From contig OZ246983.1 in the NCBI GenBank assembly GCA_965232595.1, positions 2,914,001 to 2,978,000 of the forward strand: a stretch of DNA of 64,000 nucleotides. Direction: 5' to 3'. Positions 42,475-50,977 of the stretch are shown in pieces; position 1 is the first letter of the stretch, and each line of letters starts with the position of its first letter. Both the position numbers and the translations under genes were made by a program. The notes below the pieces were generated by a model. It made no database searches and was not told the DNA's origin. It was given only the letters and a program-made list of their open reading frames with translations. Source of the stretch: SZUA-309 sp965232595 (GTDB taxonomy: Bacteria; Pseudomonadota; Gammaproteobacteria; Pseudomonadales; Azotimanducaceae).

Positions 42475-43518
42475 TTACAGCTTCTCCACCAGCCCCCAGG
42501 CCCGCTCGGACCTGATCCGGGCAACATCCCCGTACTCCGTGGCCGTCTCCGAACTCGCATTGCCGTCCAGCCCGCGCTTGTACACGCCCTGAATGATCGC
42601 CGCCGAGCGGAACATGTTGTAGATCAGGTAGAAGGGCCAGTTGTCGATCGACTCGATGCCGGCGTGCCTGCAGTACTCGGCCACGAACTCCTCCTCGGTT
42701 GGAATGCCGAGCGAAGGCAGGTCCGCACTGGCCAGACCCTCGGTGAAGTACGAGTCACCGTGGTAGTCCTGGCAGAGATAGCCTAGATCGGCCAGGCCGT
42801 CGCCCAGCGTTGAGAGCTCCCAGTCGAGGACGGCGGCGATCCGCGGCTCGGTCGGGTGGATGAGCATGTTGCCCAGGCGGAAGTCGCCGTGCACGACGAC
42901 CGTTTTCTTCTGCTCCGGCATGTTTTCCGGCAGCCAGGCCATGAGGTTCTCCATGGCTTCGATCTCGTCGGTCTTCGAGGCAACGTACTGCTTGGACCAC
43001 CGTCCAACCTGGCGTTCGTAGTAGTTGCCGGGCCGTCCGAACTCCGCCAGGCCGACCGCTTCCACATCGACCGCATGCAGGGCAGCAAGGACCCGGGCCA
43101 TGTCCAGGTAAATCGAGCGCCGCTCTTCCGGCGTCAGCGTCGGCAGCAGCAGCTCGGTGAAAACGCGGCCTTCTACCCGCTCCATGACGTAGAACTTGGT
43201 CCCGATCACCGCTTTGTCTTCGCAGAGGCAGAACATTTCGGGAACTGGTACGTCGGTGTCGGCCAGGGCCTTCATGACCCGGTACTCCCGATCCACCTGG
43301 TGCGCGGAAGGCAGCAGCTCGCCGGGCGGTTGCTTGCGCATCACGTAGTGCCGGGACGGCGTTTCCAGCTGAAAAGTCGGGTTTGATTGACCGCCTTCGA
43401 ACTGCCGGACGGTCAGCGGGCCGGAGAAGCCCGCCACATTGGCTTCCAGGTAGGCGGCCAGTGCTGCCTCGTCAAAGCGATGCGCCTCTCGGACCGGTGT
43501 CAGCGCCACGTCGCTCAT
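42475..43518 (-). CDS. Phosphotransferase-family protein (APH fold, ACAD10-like)
   Basis: The 347-residue kinase-like protein has the nucleotide part RQFEGGQSNPTFQL, with a later YVMRKQPPG Lys. The catalytic Brenner-like loop is VVHGDFRLGNM near residue 218, followed by the metal Asp in LDWELSTLGDGLADLGYL. These features match the aminoglycoside-phosphotransferase-like group found next to acyl-CoA dehydrogenases and as the kinase domain of ACAD10/11, which phosphorylates 4-hydroxyacyl-CoAs. The neighbouring crotonase and LLM genes favour an acyl-CoA role over antibiotic resistance. Confidence 0.87.
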   Translation of the reverse strand: MSDVALTPVREAHRFDEAALAAYLEANVAGFSGPLTVRQFEGGQSNPTFQLETPSRHYVMRKQPPGELLPSAHQVDREYRVMKALADTDVPVPEMFCLCEDKAVIGTKFYVMERVEGRVFTELLLPTLTPEERRSIYLDMARVLAALHAVDVEAVGLAEFGRPGNYYERQVGRWSKQYVASKTDEIEAMENLMAWLPENMPEQKKTVVVHGDFRLGNMLIHPTEPRIAAVLDWELSTLGDGLADLGYLCQDYHGDSYFTEGLASADLPSLGIPTEEEFVAEYCRHAGIESIDNWPFYLIYNMFRSAAIIQGVYKRGLDGNASSETATEYGDVARIRSERAWGLVEKL

Positions 43519-43625
43519 GCTTATTCCTTCGTTTCGAGTGCGGGACGAAGGAGCATACGGCTTGATCTGGCCGGGGGCAAAATGCGACGCTTCGAGGCTT
43601 CACTAACTGGGGACGTAAGAGAGAT

Positions 43626-44624
43626 ATGGCGCTCGAAAAGCGAGTTGCGGTCACGCTACCGGCTGGCCCGAACATTCAACACACCATCGACCGACTCACC
43701 TGGGCGGAAGACAACGGCTATCCAGATGCCTGGTTCAGTGATGCCGGCGCACCGGACACCCTGACCCAGATCGCGGCGGTGGCCCACCACACCAAAAACA
43801 TCCGTATCGGCGTGGCCGTGACCCCGGTGTACACGCGCAGCCCGTCCGTGATCGCTGCCAGCGCGAACGTGATTGGCCAGCTACTGCCCGGTCGGTTCGT
43901 GGTCGGTCTAGGTTCCTCCAGCCAGACGATCATGGGCCAGTGGAACGGGATTCCGCTGGAGAAGCCCCTGACCCGGGTCAAGGAAACCGCGCAGCTGGTG
44001 CGCACCATGCTGACCGGAGAGAAGACGGATTTTCAGGGCGAGACGGTCTCCAGCCGCGGCTACCGACAGGCACCGCTTGAGAATCCGCCGCCGATCTACC
44101 TCGGTGCCCTGCGGCCGAAGATGATCGAGATGGCGGCGGAGTACGGCGACGGCGTGATCTTCAACCTGTGGCCGAAGTCGGCGCTGCCGAAGATGATGGA
44201 GCATGTCGCCATCGGCGCGGAGCGCGCCGGCAAGAAGGCGGAAGATGTGGAGATCGTCAATCGGGCCATGGTGCTTGCCACCGATGACAAAGAAGCAGGA
44301 CGGAACCTGTTCCGGGCTGCCTTCGCGCCGTACTACGCGACGCCCGTCTACAACAAGTTCCTGGCCTGGGCCGGCTATGGCGATGCGGCTGACACCATCA
44401 CTGAAGGATGGGCGGCGAAGGATCGGGCGAAAACCTCCGGGGCGCTCACCGACGAGATGATCGACGAGATTGCCATCATCGGCACCGAGGACGAGATCCG
44501 CGAGCGGATCCGCGAGGACGCGGCGGGCGGTGTGCACACGTCCATCATCGCGCCGTTGGGCATCAATCCGGATGATGCGCAGCGCACGTTCGATGCGTTC
44601 CGTGCCGACGTCTTCCAGTTCTAG
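43626..44624 (+). CDS. LLM-class oxidoreductase
   Basis: This 332-residue protein opens EKRVAVTLPAGPNIQHTIDRLTWAEDNGYPDAWFSD and contains RIGVAVTPVYTRSPSVIAA, then LLPGRFVVGLGSSSQTIMGQW, the luciferase-like fold. It ends with a segment EDEIRERIREDAAGG. It differs clearly from the other LLM proteins here and probably has a different substrate. The cofactor (F420 or FMN) is undetermined. The crotonase gene follows after 8 bases, so they form an operon, divergent from the phosphotransferase gene. The start context GAGAGATATGG is weak. Confidence 0.85.
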   Translation: MALEKRVAVTLPAGPNIQHTIDRLTWAEDNGYPDAWFSDAGAPDTLTQIAAVAHHTKNIRIGVAVTPVYTRSPSVIAASANVIGQLLPGRFVVGLGSSSQTIMGQWNGIPLEKPLTRVKETAQLVRTMLTGEKTDFQGETVSSRGYRQAPLENPPPIYLGALRPKMIEMAAEYGDGVIFNLWPKSALPKMMEHVAIGAERAGKKAEDVEIVNRAMVLATDDKEAGRNLFRAAFAPYYATPVYNKFLAWAGYGDAADTITEGWAAKDRAKTSGALTDEMIDEIAIIGTEDEIRERIREDAAGGVHTSIIAPLGINPDDAQRTFDAFRADVFQF

Positions 44625-44632
44625 GAGTCCTC

Positions 44633-45472
44633 ATGAGCGAGCCACTGGTTCTCATCGATGATCCGGAGCCCGGGGTTCGGCGGCTGACGCTGAACCGGCC
44701 GGACAAGCGCAACCCGCTATCGAACGAGTTGCGCACCGAGCTCTTTGCCGCGCTGGAAGCAGCAGACGTGGATGACGCGGTGCGCGTGACCATCATTCGC
44801 GGGGCGGGCAGCTGCTTCTCGGCGGGTTACGACCTCAAATCGAACGTCGCCAAGGGTCAGCCCTTCTACACCGCAGGTGGGCTCGGCAACTGGCCGCGGC
44901 ATGTGGTGGAAGGGTTTTTCAGGATCTGGGATCTGGCCAAGCCGGTGATCGCGCAGGTGCACGGCTACTGTCTGGCCGGCGGCACCGAGCTGGCAACCGC
45001 CTGCGATCTGGTTTACGTCGCGGAGGATGCCAGGATCGGTTATCCGGTGGTCCGGGCGATCTCGCCGCCGGACAACCAGTTCTACCCCTGGATCGTTGGC
45101 CTGCGCCGGGCGATGGAGATGATGCTGACCGGTGATCACATGTCCGGCAGCGAAGCGGCGGAGAGCGGCTTCGCGAACCGGGCCTTTCCAGCAGAGGCGT
45201 TGGAAGCTTCGGTGCTCGGCATCGCCAGCCGGGTGGCCCAGGTCCCGTCCGACCTGCAGCAGATCAACAAGCGTGCTGTGCACCGGCAGATGGACGCCAT
45301 GGGGATCCGTGCCGGCATTCGCGCCGGGACGGAAATGCAGCAGCTGGCTACGTTCACCGCGTCGACGCAGGCGCATCTTGCGGAACTCCGCGAAGGGCTC
45401 ACCGAAGCGCTCTCCAAGCGGGACGCCGCCTTCGGCGACTACCGCACGGAGTCAGACGGCAAAGGGGACTGA
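44633..45472 (+). CDS. Enoyl-CoA hydratase/isomerase (crotonase) family protein
   Basis: The 279-residue protein has the CoA-binding loop GAGSCFSAGYDLKS and an oxyanion segment HGYCLAGGTELATACDLVYV containing the first catalytic Glu. The second Glu usually found in the next loop (G-x-P-E) is replaced: the stretch reads IGYPVVRAISPPDN. It may therefore be an isomerase, a hydrolase or a dehydratase of unusual kind rather than a simple hydratase. It is cotranscribed with the LLM gene 8 bases upstream, suggesting oxidation followed by acyl-CoA processing. Confidence 0.86.
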   Translation: MSEPLVLIDDPEPGVRRLTLNRPDKRNPLSNELRTELFAALEAADVDDAVRVTIIRGAGSCFSAGYDLKSNVAKGQPFYTAGGLGNWPRHVVEGFFRIWDLAKPVIAQVHGYCLAGGTELATACDLVYVAEDARIGYPVVRAISPPDNQFYPWIVGLRRAMEMMLTGDHMSGSEAAESGFANRAFPAEALEASVLGIASRVAQVPSDLQQINKRAVHRQMDAMGIRAGIRAGTEMQQLATFTASTQAHLAELREGLTEALSKRDAAFGDYRTESDGKGD

Positions 45473-45511
45473 TCCAGCCGTCTCAGGCTGACGCAGCTGA
45501 CAGGGAAGTCG

Positions 45512-46171
45512 ATGAAGCAGATCTTCGTGATTCGGCACGGGCAGACCGAATGGAATCTGGCGCGCCGGATGCAGGGGCGCCTGGACTCGCCGCTCACCCA
45601 CGCCGGGATGGAGCAGGCACACAGCCACGGTGAGGTCCTGAAAGGGCTCACGCCGATCGAAACCATGTACGTATCGCCGTCGGGCCGCACCCGGGAAACG
45701 GCCTACATCATCAACTCCTATGTCCGCGCGCCTGTGGAGTTTGAAGACGCGCTGCTCGAGCGCGACGTCGGTCTCTGGTCCGGGCTGACGGTGGACGAGC
45801 TGGAAGATGCCTTCCCGCAGGCCTGGCGCTCCCGCCTGGACGACCCGTTCAATCACCGACCGCCGGAAGGCGAAAGCCTGGCCGACATGGGCGAACGCTG
45901 CGCCGCGTTTCTGGAGGCCGTGCTGTCCGGCCCGGCGATGAACGTGGCGCTGGTCACCCATCAGGTGATGTCCCGGGTGATTCTCGGCCAGCTGCTGGCG
46001 CTGGGTGAGGAAGAGACGGTGCAGGTGATTCATCCGAACGATGCCTTCTACCGAGTCAGCGTCGACGAGATCCGATCGGTCAGCTACTTCCTGGACGGGC
46101 AGGGGCCTTTCGATGGTTTGCTTCGCCACGGTGACGGTGAAACAATCCCGCCATCGAACCGGCCTCGCTGA
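45512..46171 (+). CDS. Histidine phosphatase family protein
   Basis: The 219-residue protein has the catalytic motif IRHGQTEWN with the phospho-His near residue 9, an ARRMQGRLDSPLT loop, an acidic ERDVGLWSGL segment and the second His in VALVTHQVMSRV. This is the phosphoglycerate-mutase-like fold. Specificity cannot be told; it could dephosphorylate the product of the phosphotransferase nearby, but that is only a guess. It lies 39 bases downstream of the crotonase on the same strand. Confidence 0.9.
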   Translation: MKQIFVIRHGQTEWNLARRMQGRLDSPLTHAGMEQAHSHGEVLKGLTPIETMYVSPSGRTRETAYIINSYVRAPVEFEDALLERDVGLWSGLTVDELEDAFPQAWRSRLDDPFNHRPPEGESLADMGERCAAFLEAVLSGPAMNVALVTHQVMSRVILGQLLALGEEETVQVIHPNDAFYRVSVDEIRSVSYFLDGQGPFDGLLRHGDGETIPPSNRPR

Positions 46172-46179
46172 GCTCGCTG

Positions 46180-46203
46180 CACGAGCAGAGACACGAGCAG
46201 AGA
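46180..46203 (+). repeat. Tandem 12-bp duplication
   Basis: CACGAGCAGAGA is present twice without a gap, at 46180-46191 and 46192-46203. It lies just after the histidine phosphatase stop and before the next LLM gene, 55 bases from that start. It has the appearance of a replication-slippage duplication. Confidence 0.8.
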
Positions 46204-46258
46204 GAATCAGCAGCAGCTTCTGCAACAGAGCCGGAACATCCACACTGGGGGACTTAAC

Positions 46259-47266
46259 ATGAAGGTAGACGGTGGTGTCGGCTGGGAGCTCGACAAGGTA
46301 GGCGCGCAGGCGCAGGAACTGGAAGAGATGGGGTACTCGGGCGTGATGACGGCCGAAACGTCCCACGATCCTTTTTTCCCTCTGCTGGTCGCCGCGCAGA
46401 ATACTGAGAAGGTCGATCTGATGACCTCCATCGCTGTGGCCTTCGCCCGAACGCCCATGACGCTGGCCAACATCGGCCACGATCTCAACGCGGCGTCCAA
46501 AGGTCGCTTCGTGCTCGGCCTGGGCTCGCAGATCAAGCCGCACATCACCAAGCGCTTCAGCATGCCCTGGTCCTCACCGGCGGCGCGCATGCGCGAGTTC
46601 ATTCTGGCCATGCGGGCAATCTGGGCGAATTGGCACCAGGGTGAAGAGCTCGCTTTCACCGGCAAGTTCTACAACCACACGCTGATGACGCCGTTCTTCA
46701 CCCCGACGGACACCGAGTTCGGTGCGCCGCGCGTCTTTCTGGCTGCAGTTGGGCCGCTGATGACTGAAGTGGCCGGCGAGGTGGCAGACGGCGTGATCTG
46801 CCATGCCTTCACCACCGAGAAGTACCTGCGGGAAACCACCTTGCCGGCGCTGGAGCGGGGCTTCGCGAAGGTGGGCAAGACGCGGGCCGACTTCGAGATC
46901 AGCTACCCGGTCTTCGTCGTGACCGGCAAGAACGAAGAGGAGATCGAGCAGACCAAGGTAGCTACCCGGCAGCAGATTGCCTTCTACGGCTCAACGCCGG
47001 CCTACAAGCCCGTGCTCGACAGCATTGGTGCAGGCGAGCTGCAGGGCGAGCTGAACAGCATGTCCAAGCAGGGCCGCTGGGAAGAGATGGGTGGTCTGAT
47101 CGACGAGAGCACGCTGAACGAGTTTGCCGTGGTCGGTGAGCCATCCACCATCGCCGGGCAGATCGTCGATCGCTATGGCGACATCATCGACCGCACGTCC
47201 GCCGCCTATGCCCACATCGGCAAGGAAGACCGGGCCAACATCATCAGCGAGCTGACAGCCGCCTAA
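46259..47266 (+). CDS. LLM-class oxidoreductase, TIGR03617-like, copy 1
   Basis: The 335-residue protein begins MKVDGGVGWELDKV and contains FVLGLGSQIKPHITKRFSM and EVADGVICHAF, matching the TIGR03617 (MSMEG_2256-like) F420-dependent group. It shares the whole length and most motifs with the next gene, so the two are tandem paralogues. The start is the ATG at 46259, nine bases after GGGGGAC. The reaction and substrate are unknown; relatives act on steroids or other polycyclic or aliphatic compounds, but this is not shown here. Confidence 0.87.
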   Translation: MKVDGGVGWELDKVGAQAQELEEMGYSGVMTAETSHDPFFPLLVAAQNTEKVDLMTSIAVAFARTPMTLANIGHDLNAASKGRFVLGLGSQIKPHITKRFSMPWSSPAARMREFILAMRAIWANWHQGEELAFTGKFYNHTLMTPFFTPTDTEFGAPRVFLAAVGPLMTEVAGEVADGVICHAFTTEKYLRETTLPALERGFAKVGKTRADFEISYPVFVVTGKNEEEIEQTKVATRQQIAFYGSTPAYKPVLDSIGAGELQGELNSMSKQGRWEEMGGLIDESTLNEFAVVGEPSTIAGQIVDRYGDIIDRTSAAYAHIGKEDRANIISELTAA

Positions 47267-47292
47267 GCACCCGATTCGCAACAGGAGAGACC

Positions 47293-48300
47293 ATGAAAGT
47301 AGATAGCGGTATCGGCTTCGATCTGCACAAGATTCCCGAGCAGGTGAAAGCCATTGAAGCGGCCGGATACGACGGCGTACGCACGGCGGAAATGAACCAC
47401 GATCCGTTCTTCCCGCTGTTGCTGGCGGCAGAACACAGCGAGAAGCTGGAGCTGGCCACCTCAATTGCGGTGGCCTTCGCGCGCAGCCCGATGAACCTGG
47501 CCAACATCGGCCATGACCTGAACGCCTACTCGCGAGGACGCTTCACCCTGGGTCTGGGTTCGCAGATCAAGCCGCACATCACCAAGCGCTTCAGCATGCA
47601 GTGGGGCGCGCCGGCAGCGCAGATGCGCGAGCTGGTGCTGGCCATGCGGGCGATCTGGGCCAACTGGTACCAGGGCGAGCCGCTCGAGTTCGTCGGCAAG
47701 TACTACCGACACACCCTGATGACTCCGGCCTTCACCCCGCAGGACACCGAGTACGGGGCGCCGAAGGTCATCCTCGCAGCGGTGGGTCCGGCGATGACCG
47801 AAGTGGCCGGTGAGGTCGCTGATGGCATGATCATTCATCCGTTCAGCAACGTGCCCTACATCGAGTCCGTAACCCTGCCGGCCATCGAGCGTGGCCTGGC
47901 CAAGGCTGGCCGCAGTCGGGACGACTTCGAGATTTCCTACTCGAGCTTCGTGGTCACCGGCCGCGACGAGGCGGAGTTCGCCGCATCGAAGAAAGCGGCC
48001 AAAGAGCGGATCGCTTTTTACGGCTCCACCCCTGCCTACAAAGGCGTGCTGGACGCCATCGGGGTGGGCGAGCTGCAGGGCGAACTGAACGCCATGTCGA
48101 AGCAGGGCCGCTGGCAGGAAATGGGTGAGCTGATCACCGACGACATCATCAATGCCTTCGGCGTGATGGACGAGCCGGGTAAGATCGCGCCGGAGATGCT
48201 CAAGCGCTACGCCAGCTTCACGGACCGGACGTCAGCCAGCTTCCCGGTTTCCGATGCCAGCGAGCGTGACGCCATCATCTCCGCACTTCGGGCTGGCTGA
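47293..48300 (+). CDS. LLM-class oxidoreductase, TIGR03617-like, copy 2
   Basis: The 335-residue protein is a close paralogue of the previous one: both have the same length, FTLGLGSQIKPHITKRFSM with very similar flanks, and the same segment FYGSTPAYK. The gene begins 26 bases after the preceding stop, with AGGAGAG before the ATG. Differences cluster in the first 30 and last 70 residues, so the pair may have different substrates or be subunits of a heterodimer, as in bacterial luciferase. A strong hairpin lies just after its stop. Confidence 0.87.
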   Translation: MKVDSGIGFDLHKIPEQVKAIEAAGYDGVRTAEMNHDPFFPLLLAAEHSEKLELATSIAVAFARSPMNLANIGHDLNAYSRGRFTLGLGSQIKPHITKRFSMQWGAPAAQMRELVLAMRAIWANWYQGEPLEFVGKYYRHTLMTPAFTPQDTEYGAPKVILAAVGPAMTEVAGEVADGMIIHPFSNVPYIESVTLPAIERGLAKAGRSRDDFEISYSSFVVTGRDEAEFAASKKAAKERIAFYGSTPAYKGVLDAIGVGELQGELNAMSKQGRWQEMGELITDDIINAFGVMDEPGKIAPEMLKRYASFTDRTSASFPVSDASERDAIISALRAG

Positions 48301-48311
48301 TCTGCGCTTCG

Positions 48312-48335
48312 GGCCGGCACCGCTCGGTGCCGGCC
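48312..48335. terminator. GC-rich hairpin after the LLM cluster
   Basis: GGCCGGCACC (48312-48321) and GGTGCCGGCC (48326-48335) form a perfect 10-bp stem with a GCTC loop, followed by GCAATTTAG. It begins 12 bases after the LLM stop. The T-run is weak, but the stem strength suggests a transcription terminator. Confidence 0.6.
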
Positions 48336-48491
48336 GCAATTTAGACGATTTCGTTCTAATTCCTGTCATATCCTGCATCTGGGCCATATGGCCTAGATTG
48401 ACTGTGCTGCAGTTCACAGTTAGCTGCCACTCACTTGACGATTCGTTACAAGGGAGTGACAGATCGGCAACGGTTTGTGACGTATTTCCGG

Positions 48492-48520
48492 TTTATTGTG
48501 TGCTGCAACATCAGTAGAAT
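48492..48520 (+). promoter_or_regulatory. Candidate promoter for the lytic transglycosylase
   Basis: TTTATT at 48492-48497 and TAGAAT at 48515-48520 are spaced by 17 bases. The -10 agrees with the consensus at five of six positions, the -35 poorly. A start near 48527 would give a 5' leader of about 170 bases containing the hairpin at 48569-48588. Confidence 0.35.
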
Positions 48521-48697
48521 TCGCGCCGACCACTGAGGTCAGGGGCGAGAAGAGAGATGCTGCCGGTTAGTGACGATGGGTCGTCACTCAGGGCGCTGGA
48601 TGGGTTATCCGTTCAGCTTTCAGTCAGGCGGCACCCCTCATTCTCCTCTCTCATTGGTCGACGAGTGTTTTGAACCCCTAAACGAGACACGCACACA

Positions 48698-49396
48698 GTG
48701 AGTACGCAGTCCGCAAGCCATAGCTGGCACAGCGCCAGAGATCGCCTTCAGGCGATCGTCTCCGGGAAGCTCTCGAGCGCGAGAGCCCGGTGGCAGGCCG
48801 TGCCCGGCAGCCTGCGCTTCATCGGCTACTCGCATCTGGCCCTGGTGGGCCTGCTGGCCGCCACTTCGCTGGTGGTTTCTTTCAACGGCACGGACAAGGG
48901 TTACGAGCGGATCGCGTTCGCATTGCCCGCCGTTGAGCACACCAACGTGCCCTGGCATTCGGAAGTCGACGCCTTCGGCCACAAGGTCAGCCAGGCCTTC
49001 GGCGTGCGTCGGAACACGGCCACCGAGTTTGCCGGCTGGATTCTCGAAGCCAGCGAGCGACAGGGGTTGGAGCCGGAGCTGCTGGCGAGCCTGGTGCTGA
49101 CGGAAAGCTCCTTCCGCAAGGACGTTGTCTCTCATGTCGGCGCCATCGGCCCGGCGCAGGTTCGTCCTGAGTACTGGAGCGGCTTCTGCGGCAGCAGCGA
49201 TCTGCTGGATCCGGCCGAGAACATCTACTGCGGCGCCCAGGTGCTCTCGCACCTGATGGACCGCTGCGGCGACGATACCGGCTGCGCGCTGACTGCCTAC
49301 AACATCGGCCCCTACGGCGAGGAGAAGCAGGCTGGTCGCCGCTACGTCTCCAAAGTCGGCCGGTACAGGGAAACGCTGCGCAAGTACCCGCTCTGA
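48698..49396 (+). CDS. Lytic transglycosylase (SLT domain), membrane-anchored
   Basis: The 232-residue protein starts at GTG. After about 45 polar residues comes one membrane helix (HLALVGLLAATSLVVSF), and then a periplasmic SLT domain with the catalytic Glu in LLASLVLTESSFRKD, followed by GAIGPAQVRPEYW and ALTAYNIGPYG, which match Slt/MltE-like goose-type lysozyme folds. It should cut peptidoglycan glycan strands, producing anhydro-muropeptides. A TM anchor without a lipobox is less common. A GC-rich hairpin (49407-49422) follows its stop. Confidence 0.88.
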   Translation: MSTQSASHSWHSARDRLQAIVSGKLSSARARWQAVPGSLRFIGYSHLALVGLLAATSLVVSFNGTDKGYERIAFALPAVEHTNVPWHSEVDAFGHKVSQAFGVRRNTATEFAGWILEASERQGLEPELLASLVLTESSFRKDVVSHVGAIGPAQVRPEYWSGFCGSSDLLDPAENIYCGAQVLSHLMDRCGDDTGCALTAYNIGPYGEEKQAGRRYVSKVGRYRETLRKYPL

Positions 49397-49473
49397 TTTG
49401 CCCCCTGCCGGCGGCAGCCGGCGCCTGATTCCCGAATCTCTGTTGTATGATCCTCTCGAGGAGGATTGTTCAC

Positions 49474-50349
49474 ATGACTGATTTCGGCGTTCTGATGTTT
49501 CCGACGGACTACGCGATTCAGCCGATCCCGCTTGCCCGGGCGGCGGAAGAGCGCGGTTTCGAGTCCCTGTTTTTCCCCGAGCACACCCACATACCGGCCA
49601 GCCGCAAGAGCCCCTGGCCCGGCGGCGCTGATCTGCCGCAGGAGTACTGGCACACCCACGATCCGTTCGTGAGCCTGGCGGCTGCCGCGGCAGCTACCAG
49701 CACCCTGAAGGTGGGCACCGGCATTACGCTCGTCACCGAGCGGGATCCCATCCTCATGGCCAAGCAGGTGGCCTCTCTGGATACGATTTCCGAAGGTCGG
49801 GTGCTGCTCGGCGTGGGTGCGGGATGGAATGCCGAGGAGATGGAAAATCACGGTGTCGCCTACGACACCCGCTGGAAGGTGCTGCGTGAGCGGATCCTGG
49901 CCATGCGACAGATCTGGAGCGAGAAAAACGCTGAGTATCACGGCGAGTTCGTCGATTTCGATCCGGTCTGGTCCTGGCCTAAGCCGGTGCAGCCCGGCGG
50001 GCCGAAGATCCTGATGGGGGCGTCCTCCAAATACACCTGGAAGCGGGTGGCCGAGTACTGCGACGGCTGGTTCCCGATCCACCAGGATCCGCGGCGGGCG
50101 GCGGCATCAGGGGCGGTGGACTACGAGGCAGGGATGGCTGCGATCCGCTCCGCCTGGGCGGAAGCAGGCCGCAGCGGAGAGCCTGACTTCAGCATCTTCG
50201 GGGTTGGCCCGGATGCAGGGCGGGTCAGGGAACTGATCGAGATGGGCTTCAACCGCATCATCTTTGCTCTGCCGCCGGCGGATCCGGACACGGTGCTGCC
50301 CATGCTCGACAACTACGCGGCCATCGCCTACGAGATCCAGAACGCTTAA
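49474..50349 (+). CDS. LLM-class oxidoreductase, TIGR03619-like (Rv2161c family)
   Basis: From the ATG with GAGGAGG nine bases upstream the protein has 291 residues. It begins MTDFGVLMFPTDYAIQP and contains ERGFESLFFPEHTHIPASR, GRVLLGVGAGWNAEEMENHG and WKRVAEYCDGWFPI, matching the TIGR03619 (Rv2161c-like) luciferase-like family. It is shorter than the other four LLM proteins here. The cofactor may be F420 or FMN. It stands alone, followed by convergent HAD and ASCH-like genes. Confidence 0.87.
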   Translation: MTDFGVLMFPTDYAIQPIPLARAAEERGFESLFFPEHTHIPASRKSPWPGGADLPQEYWHTHDPFVSLAAAAAATSTLKVGTGITLVTERDPILMAKQVASLDTISEGRVLLGVGAGWNAEEMENHGVAYDTRWKVLRERILAMRQIWSEKNAEYHGEFVDFDPVWSWPKPVQPGGPKILMGASSKYTWKRVAEYCDGWFPIHQDPRRAAASGAVDYEAGMAAIRSAWAEAGRSGEPDFSIFGVGPDAGRVRELIEMGFNRIIFALPPADPDTVLPMLDNYAAIAYEIQNA

Positions 50350-50356
50350 CTGAGGA

Positions 50357-50977
50357 TCAGGGCCCGAGCCGGTGAGCGAAGTCCTCGAGGGCGGCCAGTA
50401 CCTCCGCCTCACCGTGCGTCTGCGCCGTGGTGAGGCCTGAGCGCTCAGCGCCGGCAATGTTCTCCGGGTTGTCATCGAGGAACAGAATCTCTTCCGGCGC
50501 CAGCTGCATCGCCGCGGCGACCCATTCGAACGCCTCCTGATCCGGCTTGCGCAGACCGATGGTGGAGGAGACGTAGATCTCCTCGAAGTGATCCAGGGCA
50601 TGGCCGTAGCGAGCCCGCCACTCGGCTTCATGGGTCGGATTGGTGTTGGTGAACGCAAACAGCGGCAGCTGGCCGTTCAGCTCGTTGAGCTTCGCCTGCA
50701 CACCGGGGTAGGGCCCGACGAACACGTCGTTCCAGCCCCGGTGCCAGTCGTCGTGGCTCATGGCCACGCCGAGCGTTTCGCCGAGGGCGGCCACGTACTC
50801 CTCGAAGCTCAGCTCGCCCACCTCGTGCGCCCGGTACGCCGCGTCTTCCGACCAGCGCTGATAGAAAACCGTTTCGTCCACACCAGCGCTGCTTGCCCAG
50901 TGCCGGAAGGTGCGGCGGAAATCGACCTCCACGACCACGTTGCCGAGGTCGAAAAGGATGGCGGAAATCCGGCTCAT
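50357..50977 (-). CDS. HAD-superfamily hydrolase, subfamily IA
   Basis: The 206-residue protein has ILFDLGNVVVEVDF as motif I; the Asp nucleophile is present but the second Asp is Asn in position N+2 (DLGN), as in the YihX-like/epoxide-hydrolase HAD subgroup. FTNTNPTH is motif II, Lys in GLRKPDQ motif III, and LDDNPENI motif IV. It should be a phosphatase with unknown substrate. Its ATG overlaps the stop of the upstream ASCH-like gene by four bases, so both are translated together. Confidence 0.9.
   Translation of the reverse strand: MSRISAILFDLGNVVVEVDFRRTFRHWASSAGVDETVFYQRWSEDAAYRAHEVGELSFEEYVAALGETLGVAMSHDDWHRGWNDVFVGPYPGVQAKLNELNGQLPLFAFTNTNPTHEAEWRARYGHALDHFEEIYVSSTIGLRKPDQEAFEWVAAAMQLAPEEILFLDDNPENIAGAERSGLTTAQTHGEAEVLAALEDFAHRLGP

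Larger units (their letters stand above)
48301..48697. other. 397-base intergenic region
   Basis: No convincing gene is seen here. It contains a strong hairpin just after the LLM stop (48312-48335), a candidate promoter near 48492-48520, and a leader-like part of about 170 bases with a short perfect hairpin AGTGACGA-TGGG-TCGTCACT at 48569-48588, before the lytic transglycosylase. The AT content is higher than in the flanking genes, as expected for a regulatory gap. Confidence 0.6.

Noticed and set aside
48254..48517. 87-codon frame at the end of the second TIGR03617-like gene
   Set aside because: It starts inside that gene in another frame, runs through a strong hairpin and has no ribosome site or motif.
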